64,000 bases of DNA. Origin: Saprospiraceae bacterium. Its GTDB lineage: Bacteria > Bacteroidota > Bacteroidia > Chitinophagales > Saprospiraceae. The notes below the pieces were generated by a model, which made no database searches, had not been told where the DNA came from, and saw only the letters and a list, made by a program, of their open reading frames with translations. A program made the position numbers and the translations under genes. The stretch is from the NCBI GenBank assembly GCA_021604865.1, contig BQJU01000031.1, forward strand, positions 22,981-86,980. The letters run 5' to 3'. Positions within the stretch are counted from its first letter, which is position 1. Every line of letters starts with the position of its first letter. This document shows positions 48,501 through 55,510 of the stretch, one piece after another.

Positions 48501-48787
48501 CTTTAAAAGGCATTTATGGGCCGATGGAAGTATTACATCAGGAATACCAGGGCAAAGTACCCATGACTCCCTTTGAAGGCTTAATGAATGACGAGGAAAT
48601 AGCTGCAGTATTAACATTTGTCCGCAATTCATTTGGAAATAAGGCCACCGTGATTCGGCCGGAAAAAGTAAAAACGGTGCGTACAGCAATTGCAGATAAA
48701 GTCGGATTTTATACCGCAAGTGAATTGTTAAAACAGCATCCACATTTTGATAGCGACACAGAAAGGCTGGACAATTTGACGAATTAA
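45587..48787 (+). CDS. PVC-type SGNH / beta-propeller / HEAT / cytochrome c lipoprotein
   Basis: This 1066-aa protein has lipobox CIRC (Cys ~23). Residues ~35-260 are an SGNH/GDSL-like domain (IVLIGNNLCSRML, NMCDGGNTPG, FFGYNESFAG). Residues ~370-740 form a membrane-bound-dehydrogenase propeller (VQLSFDNKGRLWVAVMPTYP, LEDTDGDHKADKQTIFVENL, VDMEFAPDGSLYLVDWHN). A HEAT-repeat region follows, then a class I cytochrome c with CGTCH at 936-940. Such proteins are common in Planctomycetes and Bacteroidota; a sugar dehydrogenase passing electrons to haem is the usual proposal, not proven. The ThuA gene follows 44 bp later. Confidence 0.88.
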   Translation: MNRKNPYPFYFLLLIIALCCIRCSTKTQTSSHHIPLLKGNHIVLIGNNLCSRMLNFGHFETEMHLRYPNHQLFIRNMCDGGNTPGFRPHAGRFSPWAFPGAERFQTELANFSNSQGHFETPDQWLTRLQADIILAFFGYNESFAGVKGLSSFKGELEAFIQHNSIQEYNGKSAPQLVLVSPIAFQDLSDSYDLPDGKHENENLAMYTEAMQELASKYNIPFVDVFNPSKKWFAGGQQLTIDGCQLNNSGYQQFSKFIADQIFGETTPSAEKHRQMVMDAVLEKNWFWLDDYKSPNGVHIYGRRFNPFGPENYPDETKKKREMAAIRDTAIWMAAKGEKMDVASADAQTHALPIVHTNYQIGDNGRGSTRYLYGDQALATLKTAPGYKIELFASERDFPDLANPVQLSFDNKGRLWVAVMPTYPHYRPGDPKPNDKLLILEDTDGDHKADKQTIFVENLHIPAGFEFAPEGVYISQGTNLKLYTDTNGDDKADKVEIVLSGFDDHDTHHVISAFCSDPSGAIYMGEGVFLHSNVETPYGPVRATNGGFFRYNPQRRHLERTAQVSIPNPWGIAFDDWGQNIYAETSNANIRWMLPGSIKPRYGQSNDQSPILLGEAHMVRPTSGLEFVSSRHFPDDVQGDLLINNTIGFLGMKQHQVLDEGTGFKLQFRQDLVKGDDQNFRPVDMEFAPDGSLYLVDWHNVLIGHMQHNARDPLRDHLHGRIYRITYPSRPLVKPAEVAGASIPTLLDNLKLPEYRSRYRSRRELRGRNSDEVLAALKTWVAQLDSTDNQYEHHLLEALWVSWGLNQVDAGILQKLLAAKNYKARAAAVRVLRYTGHQIDHQAELLMAAAGDIHGRVRLEALVAASWLDQENGLKIVNEAGEHGLDKWSAGPFKRAIAHLNGENLEVEEVQIQTHLKGKNRDLFIKGKELYEREAYCGTCHQKQGQGLAAAGYPPLRQSKWVTEDEERLIKLTLKGIYGPMEVLHQEYQGKVPMTPFEGLMNDEEIAAVLTFVRNSFGNKATVIRPEKVKTVRTAIADKVGFYTASELLKQHPHFDSDTERLDNLTN

Positions 48788-48831
48788 AATAATAGAATTA
48801 CATAACCCAGTCCATTTCAACAATTGGTAAC

Positions 48832-49965
48832 ATGAAAATTTATCTATTCCTGCCCTTATTATTGTTAGGTTGTCAAAATAAACAACCGGAAAGAATTGGC
48901 CATTCCGCCGACGAAAAATCGACAGCAGAACCGATGCAATGGGTGACTTACCAAGCAAAAGATAATGCCAAAGACAAACATATCGTATTGGTAAGTGGAG
49001 ATGAAGAGTATCGTTCCGAAGAAGCCCTACCCCAGTTGGCAAAAATTTTGACGTACCATCATGGCTTTGATTGTACCGTCTTATTTGCCCAAGACCCTCA
49101 AAAGCCAGGCCTGATAGATCCCAATTACAGCTATAACATCCCTGGCTTAGCGCAATTAAAAGATGCTGATTTGATGATTTTGTTCACCCGTTTTCGAGCC
49201 TTGCCAAGTGAACAAATGCAACACATTGAAAACTACTTGTCAGCCGGCAAACCCTTAGTGGCCATACGAACCGCTACCCATGCCTTCAATTTTGATCAGG
49301 ATAGTCAGCACCCCTTTAAGCATTATGCATACAACTACAAAGGCGAAAACACAGCCTGGCATCTGGGTTTTGGCAAACGAGTATTGGGGGAAACCTGGTA
49401 TAACCACCACGGTCATCACAAACACCAAAGTACCCGAGGCATCATCGCCCCGGGGGCAGAGCACCATCCAATAGTGAACGGCATTAATGATGGGGCCATC
49501 TGGGGTCCATCCGATGTATACGGTATTCGCCAGCCCATTGGTGGAGATGCCCAAACGATCGTCCTGGGCCAAACTATCGACAGAGAAGGCCCCTTTGATG
49601 AACAAGATACATTCTACGGCATGAGAGAATCCGATAAAATCATTGCAAACAAACGGCAACAAGACACGTCATATAATCCAAACGAAACCATGCCTCCCAT
49701 TGTGTGGACAAAACCATACCAGATACCCGGAGGGAAAACAGGCCAATCATTGACGTCTACTATTGGAGCGGCCACGGATATGGTGGATGAAGAGGTTCGC
49801 CGTATGTTCGTCAATGCTACTTATTATCTCTTGGCCTTGGAAGTCCCGCAAAAGGCAAAGGTGGATATTATTGGAAAATATGAGCCCTCGGCTTTTAAAT
49901 TTCAGGATGATGACTATTGGGAAAAACGACAATTGAAGGTATTGGATTTTGTTGAAGATTATTAG
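48832..49965 (+). CDS. ThuA-like domain lipoprotein
   Basis: This 377-aa protein has lipobox LLLLGC. The ThuA fold is seen from about residue 45: HIVLVSGDEEYRSEEALPQL, ADLMILFTRFRALPSEQMQH and GKPLVAIRTATHAF, then the His-rich GETWYNHHGHHKHQSTRG. ThuA-like proteins are class I glutamine amidotransferase-like and frequently accompany PVC-type haem proteins and Gfo/Idh oxidoreductases in carbohydrate loci. The reaction is not known in general. The His cluster could bind metal. It forms a pair with the preceding gene. Confidence 0.85.
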   Translation: MKIYLFLPLLLLGCQNKQPERIGHSADEKSTAEPMQWVTYQAKDNAKDKHIVLVSGDEEYRSEEALPQLAKILTYHHGFDCTVLFAQDPQKPGLIDPNYSYNIPGLAQLKDADLMILFTRFRALPSEQMQHIENYLSAGKPLVAIRTATHAFNFDQDSQHPFKHYAYNYKGENTAWHLGFGKRVLGETWYNHHGHHKHQSTRGIIAPGAEHHPIVNGINDGAIWGPSDVYGIRQPIGGDAQTIVLGQTIDREGPFDEQDTFYGMRESDKIIANKRQQDTSYNPNETMPPIVWTKPYQIPGGKTGQSLTSTIGAATDMVDEEVRRMFVNATYYLLALEVPQKAKVDIIGKYEPSAFKFQDDDYWEKRQLKVLDFVEDY

Positions 49966-50282
49966 CGAAATATACATTACGCCCAATCTTCGTCCATACT
50001 GCGTCAGGGTCTCAATTAGTTTGGACTTTTCAGCCTCAATGCTCATTTTTAATGGTAATTTTTAGGTAGATTTTTACTTTAAAATTAAGAGTTACTTTAC
50101 AAAATAGGTTACTCTTCCCACATAAGGATGATAAAAACTATTGTCAATTTTTGGATAATAGTAAAGCTTACAGCATTTTACCTGGATAGAGCTTATTTAC
50201 GCTATGGTAGATAACGCCCTAAGGAAGCGAAACTTTTTCTTACCTCAGAAATGTTTAAAGTACAAACTAAGATTTTATTGAA
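49966..50282. other. 317-bp region between the sugar genes and the CRISPR region
   Basis: No clear gene. On the - strand, ATG 50046 opens MSIEAEKSKLIETLTQ, which resembles the start of small antitoxin-like proteins but loses that character within 20 codons, so at most it is a fragment. No terminator hairpin is evident after the ThuA gene. Confidence 0.4.
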
Positions 50283-50501
50283 ATGGACCTTCTGCAAAGA
50301 ATTACAATACACCCTGAAATCTGTCATGGCAAACCCTCCATCAGAGGCATGCGTTGGCCAGTAGCAGTTATCCTGGACTTATTAGGTGCAGAAATGACCA
50401 TACCAGAGATTCTACAAGACCAGCCGGAACTGGAGAAAGACGATATCCTGGCAGCCATTCATTATGCAAAATACCTTCTTGAGACATACCATAATCCTTA
50501 A
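50283..50501 (+). CDS. DUF433 protein (antitoxin-like)
   Basis: This small 72-aa protein is a complete DUF433 domain: RITIHPEICHGKPSIRGMRW, AVILDLLGAEMTIPEIL and ILAAIHYAKYLL. DUF433 proteins are winged-helix-like and often pair with a DUF5615 PIN-type toxin downstream. No such partner is present here; instead a Uma2 remnant lies antisense, overlapping its 3' end. Its role is therefore uncertain; it may be an orphan antitoxin left from a decayed pair. Confidence 0.85.
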   Translation: MDLLQRITIHPEICHGKPSIRGMRWPVAVILDLLGAEMTIPEILQDQPELEKDDILAAIHYAKYLLETYHNP

Positions 50502-50890
50502 AAATCAAAACCTCACTTACAATCAATTCCCCAATTAAGGCATGCTCTACTATTTCTCCTTTTCGGTAAATGTGAAGATTGGAGAAGCCTTTTTCACCTG
50601 GTTCAGTACTGACTTCGATTTGCTGCTCCTCAAGATTGATGATCCACACCTCTCTGATCTCGGCAGCGGCATAAAGCGGTAATTTGATGGCCCGATCTTT
50701 TTCCAGAAATGTATCGGCTACTTCAATGATTAACAATACATCACTAGGCTTAGGGTGGGATTTGGTATATAGATCGTCGCAGTATTTCAGAATGGCTAGA
50801 TCGGGTTCAGGTTCAGAGGATTGGTTAAGTTCAATCAAGAGACCTCTTTACCAGAGGGCATTTTCTCTCGCCTTTCCAGTTTTGAACGCA
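50502..50890 (-). pseudogene. Uma2-family endonuclease remnant, truncated and frameshifted
   Basis: On the - strand the frame from 50838 reads SSEPEPDLAILKYCDDLY, DVLLIIEVADTFLEKDRAI and REVWIINLEEQQIEV, the core of a Uma2 (DUF820) restriction-endonuclease-fold protein. The first ~80 residues are missing: the upstream piece (ALRSKLERREKMPSGKEVS) is in a different frame, and homology ends where the outermost degenerate repeat of CRISPR array 1 begins. The frame runs past 50502 to 50368 on the opposite strand of the DUF433 gene. It is non-functional; the junction with the array suggests that array or leader-linked rearrangement destroyed it. Confidence 0.75.
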
Positions 50891-51556
50891 ATGCGTGCGG
50901 CTTATAATTTCCATACCCACTCTGACCAATACAGCACCCATGAAACAAATTCACTATGAGGTCTTAACGGCTTATAATTTCCTTACTCACTCTGACAGTA
51001 CCGTGTGGGACTGCACCGACATTGGCGTTGTCTTAACGGCTTATAATTTCCTTACTCACTCTGACAAGAAATCCCTCTTAAGGGCTTCAAAAAGAACCTT
51101 TGTCTTAACGGCTTATAATTTCCTTACTCACTCTGACCAGGTAAAAAACCTGGTGGTCATCGGTAGGGCATGTCTTAACGGCTTATAATTTCCTTACTCA
51201 CTCTGACAAGTATCCCTCATGATAGGGATCAAGAAGACCGTTGTCTTAACGGCTTATAATTTCCTTACTCACTCTGACTTTCGTGTTACCGGAGCTGATT
51301 AAGATTGAGGTCTTAACGGCTTATAATTTCCTTACTCACTCTGACTCAATATGGTGCTGGACCAGTTTGGATTGGAAGTCTTAACGGCTTATAATTTCCT
51401 TACTCACTCTGACGTAAGCCGAGGCAACGACTAGGCGAATCGACAACTGTCTTAACGGCTTATAATTTCCTTACTCACTCTGACATGTGCTTGTTATTCG
51501 GCAAAGGTGCAAAAGCCATAGTCTTAACGGCTTATAATTTCCTTACTCACTCTGAC
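50891..51556 (-). CRISPR. CRISPR array 1: 10 repeats, 9 spacers
   Basis: The 36-bp repeats begin on the + strand GTCTTAACGGCTTATAATTT and end CCTTACTCACTCTGAC. Repeats start at 50891 (degenerate), 50961, 51030, 51102, 51172, 51243, 51310, 51378, 51449 and 51521; spacers are 31-36 bp. The first repeat has lost its outer ~8 bases and carries CCATACCCAC, which marks the leader-distal end. The conserved leader is on the right, so the array is transcribed on the - strand. The crRNA-sense repeat then ends GTTAAGAC, resembling the type III 5' handle. Hairpin-forming spacers are 51066-51101, 51138-51171 (5 bp) and 51208-51242 (6 bp). Confidence 0.98.
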
Positions 51557-51670
51557 GGTACTTTTTTACAAAAAATTGAAAATCAATTTATTAGATATTG
51601 TTTCCACTCTCATCAAACGGCCAAATCCTGCATTTGCTTAAAAAAAGGTGCTTTTCATTTTATCAAAGAA
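51557..51670 (-). promoter_or_regulatory. Leader of CRISPR array 1
   Basis: The block 51583-51638 (from TCAATTTATTAGATATTG to CCAAATCCTGCATTTGC on the + strand) is almost the same as 55455-55509 beside array 2. In both cases it lies between the end of a cas gene and the intact end of an array. It should hold the array promoter on the - strand and the integration site for new spacers. Confidence 0.88.
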
Positions 51671-51967
51671 CTAGATAAAGATAACACTTTTATCGCCAAG
51701 GAGGTATGATAAATCTATTTCATCATTTCCCAATGTTTCCATATTTGAAAATTGCTGCTTAGTGCAAGCCATAATATAAAGCTTCCCCGATTGATCTGCT
51801 TGAATCCACGCTTGTAGCTGCTGCCATAAGCCTGGCCTTCGGGCGGGGTTAAATAACCCCACCAAAACAGATAGCTGAAGTCGTTCGAAACCATCTGCGA
51901 TTAGACGCTTTGCTACCTTTTGACGTATCTGGTCTGAACTAATGTCATAAAAAACCAAGTAGATCAT
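51671..51967 (-). CDS. cas2: CRISPR-associated endoribonuclease-fold protein Cas2
   Basis: This 98-aa protein has the Cas2 ferredoxin fold: MIYLVFYDISSDQIRQKVAK with the conserved Asp8 region, then GFERLQLSVLVGLF and SGKLYIMACT. It bridges two Cas1 dimers in the spacer-integration complex. ATG overlaps the cas1 stop by 4 bp (ATGA). Array 1 and its leader follow directly in the direction of transcription. Confidence 0.96.
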   Translation of the reverse strand: MIYLVFYDISSDQIRQKVAKRLIADGFERLQLSVLVGLFNPARRPGLWQQLQAWIQADQSGKLYIMACTKQQFSNMETLGNDEIDLSYLLGDKSVIFI

Positions 51968-52950
51968 AGTAATTCTGTTGTTTCTTCAATAAGGTCTCCT
52001 AGTTGATTCGCCTCTCCATAAATATGATCTTTTAAACGGCGAACCACTCCTCGGTATTCCAGTCGTTGCTGAAGGAAATTCGCAAAGTTTTTAATGATTA
52101 GGCGTTTGCCTGTTTTGCTCATCCAATATCCTTGTTGCTTCGGGATAAAATGTGAGGGAGCAAGTTTTTGTTCCGCAATAAGTTGAAGTAGAATGCGATC
52201 TATTATTGGCCGAAATGGTTCTATCAAGTCATAAGCCAAAGTAGGTTTTTGATAAGCATCCACATGCAATACTCCTACGCCCGGATCCAATCCCTTAGCC
52301 AGCAAGCCACTTTCTACTACGCCATAGGTCATGCCATAAAGATAGTTAAGAGTCGCATTAAAAAAATCGAGCGCTGGCTGCCGGTTTCTTGAATTAAATT
52401 GAAATTCGGTGGGCATTAATGGCCGTAACGCATCAAAATAGAAACGGCTGATGGTTCCTTCCCAACCAAGAATAGTGGGTCTTAACTCACCAATAGAGCT
52501 ACTCTCGACCTGAGTCATTTGTGATATTATTTTGACAATGCGATTGATAGCCTCCTCAGATGCTATTGAAGATTTCCCCTTACGCTTATATTCTCTTCTA
52601 ATATTTCGGATTTGTTCTTCTGCCTTTAGGATCAGTAAATCCAATATCCATCTACTAGCAACAGGAGATTGGCTAAACAGATATTGTTTTTTACGCAGGC
52701 TTGCTAGATTGGTAAAATAAGGGCTGCACATACGAGCCTGAATGGTTCCAAAATTATTATAAAACAAAAGTGGTATTTGCTGGTGGGCAGCTAGCTTGAT
52801 AGCAGCAGCGTTGATGGTACAGTTTACAGTAATACAGATACTACTTAGTCTACTTGGACTGATCTGCCTTTGTACCTCCATATTCTGGATATAGAAGCAT
52901 TTATTCCGCACTGTAATACTGGTGTTGGCGGTATCTATAATCAATTGCAT
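51964..52950 (-). CDS. cas1: CRISPR integrase Cas1
   Basis: At 328 aa this is the normal Cas1 length. The N-terminal beta-domain runs to ~85 (INAAAIKLAAHQQIPLLFYN); the helical catalytic domain has E164 (LGWEGTISRFYFDAL), H229 (GVLHVDAYQKPTLAYD) and E244 (DLIEPFRP), the metal-binding triad that integrates spacers. There is no RT or Cas6 fusion; the reverse transcriptase is a separate gene ending 2 bp upstream, which implies a complex of separate RT, Cas1 and Cas2 proteins. Confidence 0.97.
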   Translation of the reverse strand: MQLIIDTANTSITVRNKCFYIQNMEVQRQISPSRLSSICITVNCTINAAAIKLAAHQQIPLLFYNNFGTIQARMCSPYFTNLASLRKKQYLFSQSPVASRWILDLLILKAEEQIRNIRREYKRKGKSSIASEEAINRIVKIISQMTQVESSSIGELRPTILGWEGTISRFYFDALRPLMPTEFQFNSRNRQPALDFFNATLNYLYGMTYGVVESGLLAKGLDPGVGVLHVDAYQKPTLAYDLIEPFRPIIDRILLQLIAEQKLAPSHFIPKQQGYWMSKTGKRLIIKNFANFLQQRLEYRGVVRRLKDHIYGEANQLGDLIEETTELL

Positions 52951-52952
52951 AA

Positions 52953-53993
52953 CTAAAAGTACTGTGAATTAGTCCAGCGGACACTTAAACATTCGGGTGA
53001 TACGTGGAGCGCTTCCTTTAGCTTTTGACGATAATCAAAGAAGAGTTGGCTACCATATCCTTCGATCATTCCAATGAAATTGATCATTCCCTGTACTTCT
53101 TTCTTGAAGTCCTGATATAAGTCATTTTGACGGCTTTGGTTGACAATGGCATTTACATCTGATAGTCCTTGCAAGCGATTAAGGTTTCTATTCAACTCTT
53201 GATAAAAAGAAGGATCTATATCAACCGTTTCATTGATAACTAAACCCGTTACTTTCTTCGATACTCCCGGAGGATACCATTTTATTTTCTGTGGATTGAT
53301 GACAAACTGATGTTTTGCACAAATAGTCTTAACCTGATCTAGGTGGGCAGTTGTGAGTGCTTGATCTTTCGTGGAAAAACTTAGATCATCAACGAAACGG
53401 GTATAGTTTATACCCTGTTTCTGTGCCCATTTTTCCATATCCAAATCCAATTGTATTGCAGCAAAATTTGATAAGACTGGAGAGGTGGGCGCACCCATGG
53501 GTAAACGACCATTGCGTGTAAACAACTTGGCGAGGATAGCCGCAGCTTTTTTTGTCCATCGAAAAGGCGGCCGTTGCAGTAATCGGACAAGGTCTGTATG
53601 GCTCACTTGATGAAAAAAGTCTTGAAAATCCACATTCAATAAATAAATTGCTCCCAAATGCTGGCGAGCATGCTCCAGAATATTCTTTGCTGGTAGCACA
53701 TCTTTTACACGCTGGATGTAACCAAATACCGATTTAGGTTGCAATAAAAAGTACACACATTGAAGCCAATTACTAAACTGCTTTTGAACCTCTTTCAACT
53801 CCACCTCAGGAGCTTCAATTAAGCGTGTTTTACCATTAGGTTTTGGTACTTTAAACACATCGTACTGTGGATTGAGTGATAGGAGCCTAATCCTGTTGAT
53901 AGCAAAATTCAATCGCTCCAAATCCTTTAGGTTTTCACAAGCACAAAACTGCTTAGCCAACTGCTCTACCTCCTTGAGATATAGTTTTCTCAT
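52953..53993 (-). CDS. CRISPR-associated reverse transcriptase (stand-alone)
   Basis: This 346-aa protein has the ordered RT motifs: YDVFKVPKPNGKTRLIEAP, LLNVDFQDFFHQVSHTDL, GRLPMGAPTSPVLSNFAA and catalytic YTRFVDDLSFS with FVDD at 200-203, then GLVINE and a thumb region. There is no maturase, endonuclease or retron-type msr/msd RNA around it. Immediate linkage to cas1 (2-bp gap) places it with CRISPR RTs, which allow spacers to be captured from RNA; this activity is shown for RT-Cas1 of Marinomonas mediterranea. Here RT and Cas1 are unfused. It starts only 16 bp after the distal end of array 2. Confidence 0.96.
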   Translation of the reverse strand: MRKLYLKEVEQLAKQFCACENLKDLERLNFAINRIRLLSLNPQYDVFKVPKPNGKTRLIEAPEVELKEVQKQFSNWLQCVYFLLQPKSVFGYIQRVKDVLPAKNILEHARQHLGAIYLLNVDFQDFFHQVSHTDLVRLLQRPPFRWTKKAAAILAKLFTRNGRLPMGAPTSPVLSNFAAIQLDLDMEKWAQKQGINYTRFVDDLSFSTKDQALTTAHLDQVKTICAKHQFVINPQKIKWYPPGVSKKVTGLVINETVDIDPSFYQELNRNLNRLQGLSDVNAIVNQSRQNDLYQDFKKEVQGMINFIGMIEGYGSQLFFDYRQKLKEALHVSPECLSVRWTNSQYF

Positions 53994-54009
53994 AATTCGT
54001 GGTTTTAGC

Positions 54010-55428
54010 TAATATTCGGCTTATCAATTCCTTACCCACTCTGACCAATACGGCACACATGAAACAAATTTTCACTATGAGTCTTAACGGCTTATCAATT
54101 CCTTACCCACTCTGACTTGGTGAGTATTTTGGTCAAGTTTTCATATTGGGTCTTAACGGCTTATCAATTCCTTACCCACTCTGACTTGCTACTACGCATG
54201 GAGTAAACTGAAAGGGTCTTAACGGCTTATCAATTCCTTACCCACTCTGACTTTCGAATTAAAGGATCGCGGTTAAAAACCAGGTCTTAACGGCTTATCA
54301 ATTCCTTACCCACTCTGACACCTTCTTTACTATCTAGTCCTTCAGTCAACTTGTCTTAACGGCTTATCAATTCCTTACCCACTCTGACAATTGAATTCAA
54401 ATCCTTATTTACATAATCTTGAGGTCTTAACGGCTTATCAATTCCTTACCCACTCTGACGGAAGGAGTGTCCCAAGTAAGGGGTGCAGGGTCGTCTTAAC
54501 GGCTTATCAATTCCTTACCCACTCTGACGGACGCTCCGGCTCCGGTGACTCAAATGGACAGTGTCTTAACGGCTTATCAATTCCTTACCCACTCTGACAA
54601 AAAGGCCGCTATCAATGGCTGACACCAAAAAGGTCTTAACGGCTTATCAATTCCTTACCCACTCTGACAGGCTACCGTTGGTGGCCATGGTAGGAAGGAA
54701 AGTCTTAACGGCTTATCAATTCCTTACCCACTCTGACTTTCCTCTTCCTGAAGTAACGTGAGAGTGTGAGAGTCTTAACGGCTTATCAATTCCTTACCCA
54801 CTCTGACAAGAAGGAGTAACTTTCTTTTCCTTTATTTAAAGTCTTAACGGCTTATCAATTCCTTACCCACTCTGACTGCTATGTATTATAGCAGGTTTTT
54901 TGTTTTTGTCTTAACGGCTTATCAATTCCTTACCCACTCTGACCCGTTTATGGGAAAGAGTACTACATAGTAGTAATAGGTCTTAACGGCTTATCAATTC
55001 CTTACCCACTCTGACCCTTTTTAGCGCGGCCGGTGCTTACTTGTAACGGTCTTAACGGCTTATCAATTCCTTACCCACTCTGACCCTGCTATGTATTATA
55101 GCAGGTTTTTTCTGTTTCGTCTTAACGGCTTATCAATTCCTTACCCACTCTGACCAGTTACGAGCTAGTGGAAAAACCACTCCACGGTCTTAACGGCTTA
55201 TCAATTCCTTACCCACTCTGACGCCCAAATGGTTTCGGCAAAAAACGAAATTTGTCTTAACGGCTTATCAATTCCTTACCCACTCTGACCCAAAAGGCGC
55301 TTCCGCCAGGGCAAAAGAAGAAGAGTCTTAACGGCTTATCAATTCCTTACCCACTCTGACAAGTAACCCCTTCGGGGCCTTCAAGGTTTAATGTCTTAAC
55401 GGCTTATCAATTCCTTACCCACTCTGAC
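54010..55428 (-). CRISPR. CRISPR array 2: 21 repeats, 20 spacers
   Basis: The 36-bp repeats begin on the + strand GTCTTAACGGCTTATCAATT and end CCTTACCCACTCTGAC, differing from array 1 at positions 16, 18 and 27 in all copies. Starts: 54010 (degenerate), 54081, 54150, 54216, 54284, 54353, 54424, 54493, 54563, 54633, 54702, 54772, 54841, 54908, 54980, 55049, 55119, 55187, 55254, 55325, 55393. Spacers are 30-36 bp. The leader is at the right end, transcription on the - strand toward the RT gene. The oldest spacer (54046-54080) is a diverged copy of the oldest spacer of array 1. Most leader-proximal spacers form hairpins, two with terminator shape. Confidence 0.98.
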
Positions 55429-55510
55429 AGCACTATTTTATACATAACTGATTTTCAATTTATTAGATATTGTTTCCACCCTCCCCAAATGGCCAAATCC
55501 TGCATTGGCA
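55429..55510 (-). promoter_or_regulatory. Leader of CRISPR array 2
   Basis: This 82-bp stretch between the cas6 stop and the first intact repeat shares the block 55455-55509 with the array 1 leader. On the - strand it contains TTTGG boxes and, about 20 bp on, TAATAAATTG, a possible Bacteroidota-type promoter for the pre-crRNA. Because the RT gene begins 16 bp past the array, this promoter may also drive RT, cas1 and cas2. Confidence 0.8.

Noticed and set aside
49990..50046. Small antitoxin-like gene on the - strand beginning MSIEAEKSKLIE
   Set aside because: Only the first ~16 residues look familiar; the rest shows no family sequence. Kept only as a possible fragment.
50283..50838. DUF433 and Uma2 as a working toxin-antitoxin or defence pair
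   Set aside because: Uma2 is frameshifted and lacks its N-terminus, the genes are convergent and overlapping, and no DUF5615 toxin is present.
50895..51188. Open frame across CRISPR array 1 with a repeated LTAYNFLTHSD peptide
   Set aside because: The peptide is a translation of the 36-bp repeats with spacers between; a frame is kept only by chance in a few units.
52953..53993. RT as group II intron maturase or retron
   Set aside because: No maturase or endonuclease domain, no intron RNA domains and no msr/msd region seen; the gene is 2 bp from cas1, so it is CRISPR-linked.
54010..54045. Leader at the left end of array 2, before the RT gene
   Set aside because: The left-end repeat is degenerate and the block shared between arrays lies at the right ends, so left is the distal end.
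54391..54597. Open frame with LTAYQFLTHSD repeats in array 2
   Set aside because: Same cause: CRISPR repeat DNA read as protein.
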